A stretch of DNA of 64,000 nt from Burkholderia lata (GTDB lineage: Bacteria; Pseudomonadota; Gammaproteobacteria; Burkholderiales; Burkholderiaceae): positions 1,426,001 through 1,490,000 of the forward strand of contig NC_007511.1 of assembly GCF_000012945.1 (NCBI RefSeq), given 5' to 3'. The notes under the pieces were generated by a model, which did not search any database, was not told where the DNA came from, and was given only the letters and a program-made list of their open reading frames with translations. The position numbers and the translations under genes are program-made. Below, piece by piece: positions 50,801 through 59,640 of the stretch. Positions within the stretch are counted from its first letter, which is position 1. Each line of letters opens with the position of its first letter.

Positions 50801-51281
50801 GTTATCTCCCTCGAGTCGTGATTGATTGAGTGGGATGCGCAGCAGGACTGCGTAACAGTGAGATTGCATTGGGCGAGCACGGTTCCGGCTATTCCGAAAC
50901 AAGTTGTTAACGCGCTTGCCAAATGACGGCTCGGATGCTGTGCACTTTGCTGCGGCACGGCATGCATCGTGTGCGGCACGACGTCATGCGTTGCGTGGTC
51001 GGCGCGCTGCCTGGTCGTGTGGTGACGTGACGGTCGCGGCGAGCGGCATGCGTGTGCATGCCGTGCCGCAACTCATTTTTTGATCGCGAAGTGGAATGGC
51101 TGATTGATGGCCCCGTCGCATGAGCACCATGATGACAAACTTTCGTCCGTCGAATTGTTAACCAACTTTAAACACGGGAAGCGGCGGAAGGCGATGCGGC
51201 ACGCGAGGGGCATGCCGCATCGAAAGGAAGCGGTGATGCGAGCGGGGCGTGCGCGGCGAGAGTGGTGCGCCGCGCGGTGGG
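50801..51281. other. Intergenic region with GCGGCA/TGCCGC repeats and hairpins
   Basis: No gene is supportable. The hexamer GCGGCA or its complement occurs six times between 50952 and 51218. Two perfect hairpins form: CGGCATGC / GCATGCCG (51044-51051, 51056-51063), followed by a six-T run at 51076, and CGATGCGGCA / TGCCGCATCG (51192-51201, 51213-51222). The segment 51140-51180 is AT-rich. It could hold a small RNA or the end of the ClC transcript. Confidence 0.45.
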
Positions 51282-53069
51282 TCAGCCGGCCTTGCGCGTG
51301 CCGATGTCGCGCAGGTTGGCCGGGACGATCGGGCGGAAGCGTTCGCGCTTCTGTTCGTCGTCGAAGTGCTGGAGCGCGGGCTTGATCAGGTCGCTGCGCG
51401 ACACGATGCCCGTGATGCGCATCGATTGCTCGTCGTCGACGACCGGCAGGCGTTCGAGGCCGAGCACCGCGAGTCGCGACGCGACGACGCGGCACGTTTC
51501 GTGCGCTTGCGCGACCGCAGGCTCACGGTTGGCGAATGCACCGGAGATCGGCGTGTCGGCCGCGGCCTGTGCGCGCTGCGCATCGAGCGTCGCGCGATCG
51601 ACGAGACCGAGCAGGCGGCCGTTCTGCACGACCGGGTACGCACGGTGCGTCTGCTTCGCGCCGAAGTATTGCGACTCGACGGCATCGAGCGTCGCTGCGC
51701 CGTCGATCGCGACGAGCAGGTCGGCGGACGTCATCACTTCGCCGATGTCGTGCCGCTCGAGCGGATCGACGCCGTATTCGCGATAGATGTGATAGCCGCG
51801 GCGCGCGATCTTTTCCGTCATGATCGAGCGCTTCATCACGATGGTCGCGAAGCCGTGTGCGACGAGCGTCGCCGCGAGCAGCGGCAGCAGCGCGTTCGCG
51901 TCATGCGTGAGGCCGAACGCGAACACGATCGCGGTCAGCGGCGCGCCAAGCGTGGCGCCGAGCGTCGCGGCCATGCACACGAGCGGCCACAGCGCCGGGT
52001 CGCCGCCCGGCAGCATCGGCGACAGCACGGTGCCGAGGCCGGCGCCGAGCATCAGCAGCGGGGCGAGCACACCGCCCGACGTGCCCGAGCCGAGCGCGAT
52101 CACCCACATCACGGCCTTCACGATCAACAGCGCGAGCGCGATCTTCAATGCGATGTGCTGATGCAGCAGGTCGCCGATCACGTCGTAGCCGACACCGAGC
52201 GCGCGCGGCTCGAGCCAGCCGCCGATGCCGATCACGATCGCCCCGAGCGCGGGCCACCACATCCAGTGCACCGGCAGCTTCGCGAAGGTGTCCTCGACGC
52301 GGTACAGCGCCGCCGACAGGCCGCACGCGAGCATGCCCGACAGCAGGCCCGCGACGATGCACGACAGCAGCGCGACGGGCGTCGGCGCCGCCGTGGTCAG
52401 CGGAAACAGCGGATCGACGCCGAAGAACACGGCGCGGGCGAAACCGGCCACCGCGCAGGCGAGCGCGACCGGCAGGAAGCTGCGCGGACGCCATTCGAAC
52501 AGCAGCAGTTCGACCGCGAGCAGCACCGCGGCGACCGGCGTGCCGAACACGGCCGTCATGCCGGCGGCCGCACCGGCGACGAGCAGCGTCTTGCGCTCGG
52601 CGGCGGTCACGTGCACGCACTGCGCGATCAGCGAGCCGAGCGCGCCGCCCGTCATGATGATCGGGCCTTCGGCGCCGAACGGGCCGCCGCTGCCGATCAC
52701 GACGCCGGACGACAGCGGCTTGAGGATCGCGACCTTCGGCGACATGCGGCTCTTGCCGAACAGGATCGCCTCGATTGCTTCGGGAATGCCGTGGCCGCGG
52801 ATCTTTTCCGAACCGAAGCGCGCCATCATCCCGACGATCAGCCCGCCGATCACCGGGATCACGATCACCCATGCGCCGAGCGTGTTGTTCGCCGGCGAGC
52901 GATCGGCGAACGAGAACTGCTGGAAGAAGAACAGGTTCGTGAACAGGTGGATCAGGCTCAACAGCACGAATGCGGCAAGCGTGCTGAGCAGGCCGATCCC
53001 GGCGGCGAGCAACGCGATCCTGGGCAGGCGGTCGTTGGTCGCGAAATCGCGTTTGTGTGGTGCGTTCAT
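51282..53069 (-). CDS. ClC-family chloride channel/antiporter with CBS domains
   Basis: A 595-residue protein. The ClC membrane core (about residues 15-430) carries the anion-pathway motifs GHGIPE (92-97), GPFGAEGPI with the gating Glu134, and GSGTSGGVLAPLLMLG. The C-terminal cytoplasmic part has two CBS domains (about 450-500 and 525-580, ERLPVVDDEQSMRITGIVSR). CBS domains in ClC proteins bind adenine nucleotides and modulate transport. Chloride, nitrate or fluoride could be carried; the GAEGP rather than GREGP variant leaves this open. Its start lies 20 bp after a MarR gene on the same strand, so the two form an operon. Confidence 0.93.
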   Translation of the reverse strand: MNAPHKRDFATNDRLPRIALLAAGIGLLSTLAAFVLLSLIHLFTNLFFFQQFSFADRSPANNTLGAWVIVIPVIGGLIVGMMARFGSEKIRGHGIPEAIEAILFGKSRMSPKVAILKPLSSGVVIGSGGPFGAEGPIIMTGGALGSLIAQCVHVTAAERKTLLVAGAAAGMTAVFGTPVAAVLLAVELLLFEWRPRSFLPVALACAVAGFARAVFFGVDPLFPLTTAAPTPVALLSCIVAGLLSGMLACGLSAALYRVEDTFAKLPVHWMWWPALGAIVIGIGGWLEPRALGVGYDVIGDLLHQHIALKIALALLIVKAVMWVIALGSGTSGGVLAPLLMLGAGLGTVLSPMLPGGDPALWPLVCMAATLGATLGAPLTAIVFAFGLTHDANALLPLLAATLVAHGFATIVMKRSIMTEKIARRGYHIYREYGVDPLERHDIGEVMTSADLLVAIDGAATLDAVESQYFGAKQTHRAYPVVQNGRLLGLVDRATLDAQRAQAAADTPISGAFANREPAVAQAHETCRVVASRLAVLGLERLPVVDDEQSMRITGIVSRSDLIKPALQHFDDEQKRERFRPIVPANLRDIGTRKAG

Positions 53070-53089
53070 CGGAGTGGAAAGGGCAAGGG

Positions 53090-53503
53090 TCAGTAATCGA
53101 TCTGGGGAACCTGGAACGCGTCCTTGAGCGACTTCAGCTCGGCGCGATGCATGGCCGCGAGACGCGCGAGCAGCGTTTCGCCGGCGTGCTCGAGGTGAAC
53201 CTCGACCTGCCGGCGATCCGCTTCGCTCGTCTTGCGCTTCACGAGGCCGAGCGCTTCGCAGCGCGTGACCAGCGCGACGACGCCGTGATGCTGCGCCTGC
53301 AGGCGTTCCGCGAGTTCGCCGATGGTTGCCCATTCGCGATGCGGATAGCCCTTGATATGCAGCAGCAGCAGGTATTGCAGCGGCGTCACGCCTTCGCTTT
53401 GCGCGGCGCGTTCGGAGAAGCGCTCGAAGCGGCGCATCTGGTAGCGGAACTCGGACAGTTGCTGGAAATCGCTTTTCGCCAGCGCGCGTCGGGTATCGTT
53501 CAT
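53090..53503 (-). CDS. MarR-family regulator of the ClC/HPP cluster
   Basis: A 137-residue winged-helix repressor: EWATIGELAERLQAQHHGVV is the helix-turn-helix, and LVKRKTSEADRRQVEVHLE is the wing with D-x-R-x-x. Start at 53503 (MNDTRRALAKSDF), since the upstream extension overlaps the operator. It lies first in an operon with the ClC gene. A perfect 7-bp-arm dyad lies 37 bp upstream, and a near-identical copy precedes the HPP-CBS gene, so one repressor probably controls both units. Confidence 0.92.
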   Translation of the reverse strand: MNDTRRALAKSDFQQLSEFRYQMRRFERFSERAAQSEGVTPLQYLLLLHIKGYPHREWATIGELAERLQAQHHGVVALVTRCEALGLVKRKTSEADRRQVEVHLEHAGETLLARLAAMHRAELKSLKDAFQVPQIDY

Positions 53504-53540
53504 CGGGAGCGGTCGGACAGTCAGTTTCGGTAGCGAGAAA

Positions 53541-53559
53541 TATATCACAACATGATATA
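53541..53559. promoter_or_regulatory. Probable MarR operator, copy 1
   Basis: TATATCA-N5-TGATATA, a perfect dyad in a GC-rich background, 37 bp before the MarR start. Sixteen of nineteen bases match the complement of copy 2 at 54867-54885. Confidence 0.75.
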
Positions 53560-53635
53560 AATGGCCGAATTCGGGCGGATGGAATGCATTCCGCGTTGCG
53601 CCGGCCGTTACATGGCGTTACGTGTGCCGCATGCG

Positions 53636-54811
53636 TTACGCGGCCTCGAGCATTTGGGTCTGCCGATAAAGGCCCGTGACGAGATCCGTCTGAGTAATGA
53701 TCCCGACGAGCCGGCGCGATGCATCGACGACCGGAATGTGGTGGTGGCCCGAATGCGTAAACAGCGGGACGAGCGCGGTGATCGGCATCGTTTCCGGCAC
53801 GCACGCGACGTCGCGCGTCATCACGGTGGCGACGCTCGCCGGCTGGCCGCCGAACGATTGCGGCAACCGCGCCGACAGGCGTTGCCACAGCGGGGTCGGA
53901 CGGCGCAGCTGGCGCGTGAGGTCGGCGCGCGTGACGATGCCGGTCAGGCGGCCTTCGCCGTCGACGACGGGCAGCGCCTTCACGCGGTGGCGATCGAGCA
54001 GCGTGAGTGCAGCCGTCACCGACGTCGACGGCGCGACTTCGATCGCATTCTTCGTCATCAGGTCGGCGCACGAGAGCTGGCCGAACGTGCGCGTATAGGC
54101 CTGCATCTCGGTTTCGCGCAGCAGCGCTTCGAGATCGTCCGGATCGACGTCGAGCCATTCGCCGCGGCGCTTCAGCACCGCGTCGAGGTCGCCGCGCGTG
54201 AAGCCGCCGCGCGCCGGTGCGGTGCCGCCTGCCTGCGGTTTCGCTTCAGGCCGCGCGCCGCCGTGCGGGTAGCGGTGGCCGGTCAGCGCGTGATACGCGA
54301 GCGCGGCCGACAGCAGGATGGCCGATTGCAGCGCGATCGGCTCCAGCACGAAGCTGAACCCGAGCGAATGGATGGCCGGGCCGCCGACCACCGCCGTGAG
54401 CGCGACGGCGCCTGACGGCGGGTGCACGCAGCGCAGCACGAACATGCCGCCGATCGCGCACGCGATCGCGACCGCGGCGGCCGTGATCGGATCGGCGATC
54501 CATTGTGCGCACGCGACACCGACCGTCGCCGCGACGAGATTGCCGCCGATGATCGACCACGGTTGCGCGAGCGGGCTCGCCGGCACCGCGAACAGCAGCA
54601 CGGCCGACGCGCCCATCGGCGCGACGAGCAGCGGCACGAGGCCCGGCACGCCGGGCAGCAGCCGCATCGTCACGCCGACCGTCGCGATGCCGACGAGCGC
54701 GCCCGTGCACGAGCGCAGGCGCTCGCGCCAGCCCAGCGACATCGGATGGGGAATGAAGCTGTGCAGCCATTGGCGCAACGAGCGGCGCGACGAAGGGGAG
54801 CCTGACGACAT
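53636..54811 (-). CDS. HPP-family membrane protein with two CBS domains
   Basis: A 391-residue protein. The N-terminal membrane part (about residues 33-180) has four to five helices and the family signature CVHPPSGAVALTAVVGG (HPP at 130-132). After a linker come two CBS domains at about 250-305 (SVTAALTLLDRHRVKALPVV) and 330-385 (PLFTHSGHHHIPVVDASRRL). A plant chloroplast HPP protein transports nitrite, so an anion role is plausible. It is a separate unit just downstream of, and on the same strand as, the ClC-MarR region, and it has its own copy of the MarR-type operator. Confidence 0.9.
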   Translation of the reverse strand: MSSGSPSSRRSLRQWLHSFIPHPMSLGWRERLRSCTGALVGIATVGVTMRLLPGVPGLVPLLVAPMGASAVLLFAVPASPLAQPWSIIGGNLVAATVGVACAQWIADPITAAAVAIACAIGGMFVLRCVHPPSGAVALTAVVGGPAIHSLGFSFVLEPIALQSAILLSAALAYHALTGHRYPHGGARPEAKPQAGGTAPARGGFTRGDLDAVLKRRGEWLDVDPDDLEALLRETEMQAYTRTFGQLSCADLMTKNAIEVAPSTSVTAALTLLDRHRVKALPVVDGEGRLTGIVTRADLTRQLRRPTPLWQRLSARLPQSFGGQPASVATVMTRDVACVPETMPITALVPLFTHSGHHHIPVVDASRRLVGIITQTDLVTGLYRQTQMLEAA

Positions 54812-55174
54812 GGACGGTAAGCGGTAAAAGTGACAGCGCGGATGCGCGCAGCGACAAGCCGCGAATTATATCGCGTTGTGATACAAATTGTCGCGCTGCA
54901 TCAAGCCGTTGCACGTGCACGACGCACGTTGCTTGCAAAAACCTTTCATGCGATGAGAGTTTGCAGGCCGGGGAACCGCGCAAATTTGTCTGCAGCGGCG
55001 TACAATTCGGGCCACTGAATCCCCCGTCATGCCAGAACCACGTACGCGATGCCCGCTCTCCCGCCTTTCTCCCGGCACGGTGATCGATTCGACGTGGTTC
55101 GCGGCTGCGTTCCGTTCCCCACCTGACGCGAGCGCTGCCGACGCCTCCCCACTGACTCTCCCCAAGCCAATTCA
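54812..55174. other. Divergent promoter region (HPP-CBS / LysR)
   Basis: No gene seen in these 363 bp. It holds the second MarR-type operator and an AT-rich patch at 54860-54900 that should contain the HPP-CBS promoter. The half next to the LysR gene at 55175 shows no clear promoter or ribosome-binding site. Confidence 0.5.
54867..54885. promoter_or_regulatory. Probable MarR operator, copy 2
   Basis: TATATCGCGTTGTGATACA, 55 bp before the HPP-CBS start. On the complementary strand it matches copy 1 (53541-53559) at 16 of 19 positions. It implies that the MarR protein encoded at 53090-53503 also controls the HPP-CBS gene. Confidence 0.65.
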
Positions 55175-56143
55175 ATGGACATGCTCGAAAACATGCGCCT
55201 GTTCGTGCGCGTTGTCGAAAGCGGCAGTTTTACCGCGGTCGCGAAGGAAATCGACGCGACCACCGCGCAGGTGTCGCGCGCGGTATCGAACCTCGAAGCG
55301 CACGTACAGACGCGGCTGCTGCATCGCACGACGCGCCACCTCGGCCTCACCGAAAGCGGCGAACGCTATTTCGAGCGCGCGAAATCGATCCTCGCGGAAA
55401 TCGACTACGCGAATGCGGAGGCGCGCAACGCCCTGCTGCGGCCGAGCGGCAAGATGCGCATCCACGCGATGACGGGGCTCGGGCAGAGTCACGTCGTGTC
55501 GTCGATCGTCCGCTACCAGGAGGACAACCCCGACGTGTCGGTCGAGCTGACGCTCGCGCAGCGGATGCCGAATCTTGTCGAGGAGGGCTATGACGTATCG
55601 ATCGTGACGGCGTCGCAGTTGCCCGATTCGGGCTATGTCGCGCAGACCTGCGGCACGAGTTGCAGCGTGCTCGTCGCATCGCGCGAATACCTGGCGCGCC
55701 ACGGCACGCCGCAGTCGCCCGACGAATTGCCGAACCACGTGTGCCTGCGCCTCGATACGCCTGCGTCGCCGGCCGGCGAATGGCGGCTCGAGCGCAGCGA
55801 TGGCGAGGAGGCCGTCTACGAGCTGCAGCCCGCGCCGTTCCAGGTCAACGTGCCGGACGCGCTGTGCGTCGCGGTGCGCGCCGGGCGCGGGATCGCGTGC
55901 GTCGCGCTGTACACGGTGCTCGACGACATCCGCGAAGGGCGGCTGATCCGCGTGCTGCCCGAGTACCGGCTGCAGACGGTGAGCGTGTATGCCGTCTACG
56001 CGACGCGCCGCTATCTCGACGCGAAGATCCGCACGTTCCTCGATCACCTGCGCACGACGCTCACGCCTGCGCTCGAGAACGACCTGCGTGAACTCGACCG
56101 GCTGACGACCGAACAGACGCCGGGCGGCCGCAAGCGCGCCTGA
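55175..56143 (+). CDS. LysR-family transcriptional regulator
   Basis: A 322-residue LysR protein of the CrgA-like branch: helix-turn-helix FTAVAKEIDATTAQVSRAVS (about residues 21-40), RLLHRTTRHLGLTESGERYF in the linker, then an effector domain with NLVEEGYDVSIVTA. It is divergent from the HPP-CBS gene and convergent with the ACS-type transporter gene. No target is obvious; the MarR operator between it and the HPP-CBS gene argues that the latter is not its main target. Confidence 0.9.
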   Translation: MDMLENMRLFVRVVESGSFTAVAKEIDATTAQVSRAVSNLEAHVQTRLLHRTTRHLGLTESGERYFERAKSILAEIDYANAEARNALLRPSGKMRIHAMTGLGQSHVVSSIVRYQEDNPDVSVELTLAQRMPNLVEEGYDVSIVTASQLPDSGYVAQTCGTSCSVLVASREYLARHGTPQSPDELPNHVCLRLDTPASPAGEWRLERSDGEEAVYELQPAPFQVNVPDALCVAVRAGRGIACVALYTVLDDIREGRLIRVLPEYRLQTVSVYAVYATRRYLDAKIRTFLDHLRTTLTPALENDLRELDRLTTEQTPGGRKRA

Positions 56144-56192
56144 CGACACGCGCGGGCGTGGTCCGCGCGAACCGCACGGGCCGCGGAGAGGT

Positions 56193-57557
56193 TCATGCGC
56201 GCGGCGCGATGCGAATCCGTTCGAAGCGTCCCGCGAGCCATCCGTAGGCGGCGATGCCGAGCAGCCCGTGCGCGGCGACGAACCACAATGCGCCCGCGAA
56301 CGAGCCCGTGCTGGCGACGAAATAGCCGATCACGAGCGGCGTGACGATCCCGGCGATGTTGCCGAGGCCGTTGAACACGCCGCCGCTCAGGCCGACCATC
56401 CCTTCCGGCGCCGTGTCGGCGAGCACGGCCCAGCCGACCGCCGCGAGCCCCTTGCCGAAGAACGCGATCGTCATCAGTGCGATCACGACGGTATTCGACG
56501 ACGCACCGTTCGCGAGCACGAGCAGCGTCGCCATCGCCATTCCCACGACGAACGGCGTCTTGCGCGCCTTCGACGGATGCATGCCGCGCCGGATCAGCCA
56601 GTCCGACAGCACGCCGCCGAGCACGCCACCCGTGAACCCGCAGATCGCTGGCAGCGCGGCGACCCAGCCGGCCTCCATGATCGTCATCCCGCGCCCCTTG
56701 ATCAGGTAGATCGGGAACCACGTGATGAAGAAGTAGGTGAGTGCGGTGATGCAGTACTGGCCGATGTAGATCGCCCACAGGTTGCGGTGGCGGAACAGTT
56801 GCGACACGTCGTGCCACGACACGCGCGGCCGATGGCGCACGCGGTTCACTTCGAGATCGACGAGTGCGCCGTGCGCGCGCAGGTAGTCGCGCTCTGCGTC
56901 GCTCACGCGCGGATGGCCGTGCGGTTCGCGATACCACGCGAACCAGAGCGCGGCGAGCGCGATGCCGAGCATCCCCATCCACAGGAACACGTGCTCCCAG
57001 CCGAGCGCATGCGTGAGCCAGGCCATCGCGGGCGTGAACAGCACGACGGCCATGTACTGCGCGGAATTGAACAGGGCGGACGCCGTGCCGCGTTCGGCGG
57101 TCGGGAACCAGCACGCGACGACTCTCGAATTGGCCGGGAACGCCGGCGATTCGACGAGGCCGAGCATGAAGCGCATGACGAACAGCGCAAGCGTGGCCGA
57201 CGCGCCCTGCACGGCGAGCCAGCCGACCGTGCCCTGCAGCATCGTGAAGACCGACCACAGCAGCAGGCTCAGGCCGTACACGCGCCGCGCGCCGAAACGG
57301 TCGAGCAGCCAGCCGCCCGGGATCTGGCCGATCGCATAGGCCCACGCGAACGCGGAAAAGACGATGCCGAGCTGCACGGGCGTCAGCCCGAGGTCATGCG
57401 CGACGCCGGTGCCGGCGATCGACATCGTCGCGCGATCCGCATAGTTGATGACGGTGACCGCGAAAATCAGCGCGAGGACCGCATAGCGGACGCGGCCGAT
57501 CGTGCGCGAGGCGGCGGGCGACGCGGCGAGGGCGGCGCCGCTGGATCGATTGGGCAT
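56193..57557 (-). CDS. ACS-family (sugar acid/organic anion) MFS transporter
   Basis: A 454-residue, 12-helix transporter of the anion:cation symporter family that includes GudP, ExuT and DgoT. Visible are VINYADRATMSIAGTGVAHDLGLTP in part at helix 1, GQIPGGWLLDRFGARRVYG (motif A), and RFMLGLVESPAFPANSRVVACWFP, the family hallmark. Members import sugar acids such as glucarate, galactonate or hexuronates with protons. It starts at 57557 with AGGAG upstream and follows the 2-hydroxyacid dehydrogenase by 66 bp in the same direction, so they form an operon that likely takes up and reduces or oxidises a hydroxyacid. Confidence 0.93.
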   Translation of the reverse strand: MPNRSSGAALAASPAASRTIGRVRYAVLALIFAVTVINYADRATMSIAGTGVAHDLGLTPVQLGIVFSAFAWAYAIGQIPGGWLLDRFGARRVYGLSLLLWSVFTMLQGTVGWLAVQGASATLALFVMRFMLGLVESPAFPANSRVVACWFPTAERGTASALFNSAQYMAVVLFTPAMAWLTHALGWEHVFLWMGMLGIALAALWFAWYREPHGHPRVSDAERDYLRAHGALVDLEVNRVRHRPRVSWHDVSQLFRHRNLWAIYIGQYCITALTYFFITWFPIYLIKGRGMTIMEAGWVAALPAICGFTGGVLGGVLSDWLIRRGMHPSKARKTPFVVGMAMATLLVLANGASSNTVVIALMTIAFFGKGLAAVGWAVLADTAPEGMVGLSGGVFNGLGNIAGIVTPLVIGYFVASTGSFAGALWFVAAHGLLGIAAYGWLAGRFERIRIAPRA

Positions 57558-57623
57558 GCGTGTCTCCTGGCCTCCGTCGTGCGGAGGCATCCGGTGTTGT
57601 AACGGGTGGCCGCCGTGCGGCGA

Positions 57624-58562
57624 TCAGCGCGTGACGCTGGTCGGCGGGCGCTGGCCTGCAAAACACGCGGCAAGATTGGCCAGCACGATCCGGCCCATCT
57701 CTTCGCGGGTTTCGCGGGTCGCGCTCGCTCGGTGCGGCTGCACGACGACACGGTCGAACTCGAGCAGCTCGGCCGGCACGTGCGGCTCGTTCGCGAATAC
57801 GTCGAGGCCGGCGCCGGCGATCGTGCCGTCGGCGAGCGCGCGAATCAGCGCGGCTTCGTCGACCAGCTTGCCGCGTGCGACATTGATCAGGAATCCTTCG
57901 GGGCCGAGTGCGGCGAGCACGTCGGCCGTCACGAGCACGTTGCCGTGATCGGCCGATGCCGCGATCACGAGCACGTCGCTGTCGCGCGCGAGCGCGGCGA
58001 GGTCGGGCACGAAGCGATAGCCGCTGTCGCGATGCTCGCGCGGGCCGAAGTAGCTGACGGGCATCCGGAACGCCTGCGCGCGCTGCGCGATTGCGCGTCC
58101 GACGCGGCCGAGGCCGACGATGCCGAGCCGCTTGCCGGTCACCTGCGTCGCGAGCGGCTGGGCCGTCTTGCCCCAGCGGCCGGCGCGCACGATCCGCTCG
58201 CCGGCGCCGAGGTCGCGCAGCGTCATCAGGATCAGCCCCATCGCCATGTCGGCGACGTCGTCGGTCAGCACGTCGGGCGTCGTCGTCACGTGGATGCCGC
58301 GTGCACGGGCGCGGTCGAGATCGACGGCGTCGGTGCCGATACCGCTGATCGCGACGATCTCGAGCGCGGGCAGCCGGTTCATCAATGCGGCGGACAGGCC
58401 GTTCGCGCCGCCGGTCACGACACCGCGAATACGGGTGGCCACGCGATCGAGCAGTGCGTCCGGCTGGTCGGCCGCATACAGCCGGTGCACCGCGTAACGG
58501 GCGGACAGTTCGGCGTCGATGGCGTCGGGGAGCGGCTGGGTGAGGAGGATGTCGATGGTCAT
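57624..58562 (-). CDS. D-2-hydroxyacid dehydrogenase (glyoxylate/2-ketogluconate reductase type)
   Basis: A 312-residue NAD(P)-dependent dehydrogenase. The nucleotide-binding motif GLGRVGRAIAQRA lies at about residues 149-161. The catalytic region has INVARGKLVDEAALIRAL, the Glu in AGLDVFANEPHVP, and His in VVQPHRASA. It interconverts 2-keto and D-2-hydroxy acids, for example glyoxylate, hydroxypyruvate or 2-ketogluconate. The start at 58562 gives the usual beta-strand opening MTIDILLTQPL. It is the first gene of the operon with the ACS transporter and is divergent from a LysR gene, its likely activator. Confidence 0.92.
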   Translation of the reverse strand: MTIDILLTQPLPDAIDAELSARYAVHRLYAADQPDALLDRVATRIRGVVTGGANGLSAALMNRLPALEIVAISGIGTDAVDLDRARARGIHVTTTPDVLTDDVADMAMGLILMTLRDLGAGERIVRAGRWGKTAQPLATQVTGKRLGIVGLGRVGRAIAQRAQAFRMPVSYFGPREHRDSGYRFVPDLAALARDSDVLVIAASADHGNVLVTADVLAALGPEGFLINVARGKLVDEAALIRALADGTIAGAGLDVFANEPHVPAELLEFDRVVVQPHRASATRETREEMGRIVLANLAACFAGQRPPTSVTR

Positions 58563-58626
58563 GAAGGTCTCGGTCGTCGTGCGCGGCGCGGGCCGCGCAT
58601 CAGGTGCAACCGAGTATAGAAATCGC

Positions 58627-58660
58627 ATCGATATGCGTCTAACATCAAAAGACTATCGAT
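58627..58660. promoter_or_regulatory. Nested dyad in the dehydrogenase/LysR divergent promoter
   Basis: Outer arms ATCGATA (58627-58633) and TATCGAT (58654-58660), and inner arms GTCT (58637-58640) and AGAC (58650-58653), lie within the 113-bp gap in an AT-rich stretch. They fit an extended LysR binding region. The regulator is inferred from position. Confidence 0.5.
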
Positions 58661-58675
58661 TGATTCAAGAATTGG

Positions 58676-59584
58676 ATGATTGAACTGCACCAGCTTCGCT
58701 GTTTCGTCGCGGTCGCCGAGGAACTGCATTTCGGTCGCGCGGCCCGGCGCCTCTTCATGACCCAGCCGCCGCTCAGCCGGCAGATCCAGTTGCTCGAGCA
58801 CGCGCTCGGCATCGCGCTGCTCGAACGCAGCAGCCGGCAGGTCAGCCTGACCGCGGCCGGCGAGCGGTTTCTGCGCGACGCGCGGCACATCCTCGAATTC
58901 TCGGCACGGGCCGAGCAGGCCGCGCAGCGCGTCGCACATGGCGGCGCCGGCCGCATCACGCTCGGCTTCACGGCGGTCAGCGCGTACCGGATGATCCCGA
59001 TGCTGCTCGCGCACGCCGCGCATGCGCTGCCGGACGTCGACATCGAATTGCGCGAGATGGTGTCGACCGTGCAGATCGATGCGCTGGCGTCGCGGATGCT
59101 CGACGCGGGCTTCGTGCGCCAGCGCGCGGCGCGCCAGCCGCTCGAATACCGGCTCGTGCAGCGCGAGCCGATGCTGGTCGCGGTCGCGGAGGGCGCGCCG
59201 CTCGCCGCGTGCGAGCGCATCGGCCCCGACGATCTCGACCGGCAGCCGTTCATCGCGTATTCGCCGAACGAGGGGAAATACTTCCACGACCTGATCTCGG
59301 GCGTATTCGCGAACGCGGGGCGGCTGCCGAACTACCTGCATTACGTCGGGCAGACGCATACGATCCTCGGCCTCGTGCGCGCGGGGCTCGGTGCCGCGCT
59401 CGTGCCGGCGTCGGCGCGCGAACTGCATGTCGACGGCGTGGTGTTCCGGCCACTGGCGGGCGCCGACGTGGCGGCCGAGCTGTATCTCGCGTGGCGCACG
59501 GACAACGACAATCCGGCGCTGCCGGTGTTCAACGCAATGGTCGAGCGGTTCCTGACCGAGAGCGCTGACGAAGCGGGCGCATAG
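58676..59584 (+). CDS. LysR-family regulator of the hydroxyacid dehydrogenase operon
   Basis: A 302-residue LysR protein: helix-turn-helix HFGRAARRLFMTQPPLSRQI (about residues 18-37), EHALGIALLERSSRQVSLTAAG in part as the linker, and an effector domain of the CatR/CbnR-like kind (LVRAGLGAALVPASARELH near 235). It is divergent from the dehydrogenase-transporter operon, with a nested dyad between them, so it probably activates that operon in response to the imported acid. Confidence 0.92.
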   Translation: MIELHQLRCFVAVAEELHFGRAARRLFMTQPPLSRQIQLLEHALGIALLERSSRQVSLTAAGERFLRDARHILEFSARAEQAAQRVAHGGAGRITLGFTAVSAYRMIPMLLAHAAHALPDVDIELREMVSTVQIDALASRMLDAGFVRQRAARQPLEYRLVQREPMLVAVAEGAPLAACERIGPDDLDRQPFIAYSPNEGKYFHDLISGVFANAGRLPNYLHYVGQTHTILGLVRAGLGAALVPASARELHVDGVVFRPLAGADVAAELYLAWRTDNDNPALPVFNAMVERFLTESADEAGA

Positions 59585-59640
59585 GGGCGACGGTGGGGCC
59601 GCGACTCGCTCGAGCGTCCCGCCCGCATGCGTGGCTCAAA

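Noticed and set aside
51282..54158. Apparent 958-residue ClC protein with a long N-terminal extension
   Set aside because: The extension overlaps the MarR and HPP genes in another frame; the normal ClC start is at 53069.
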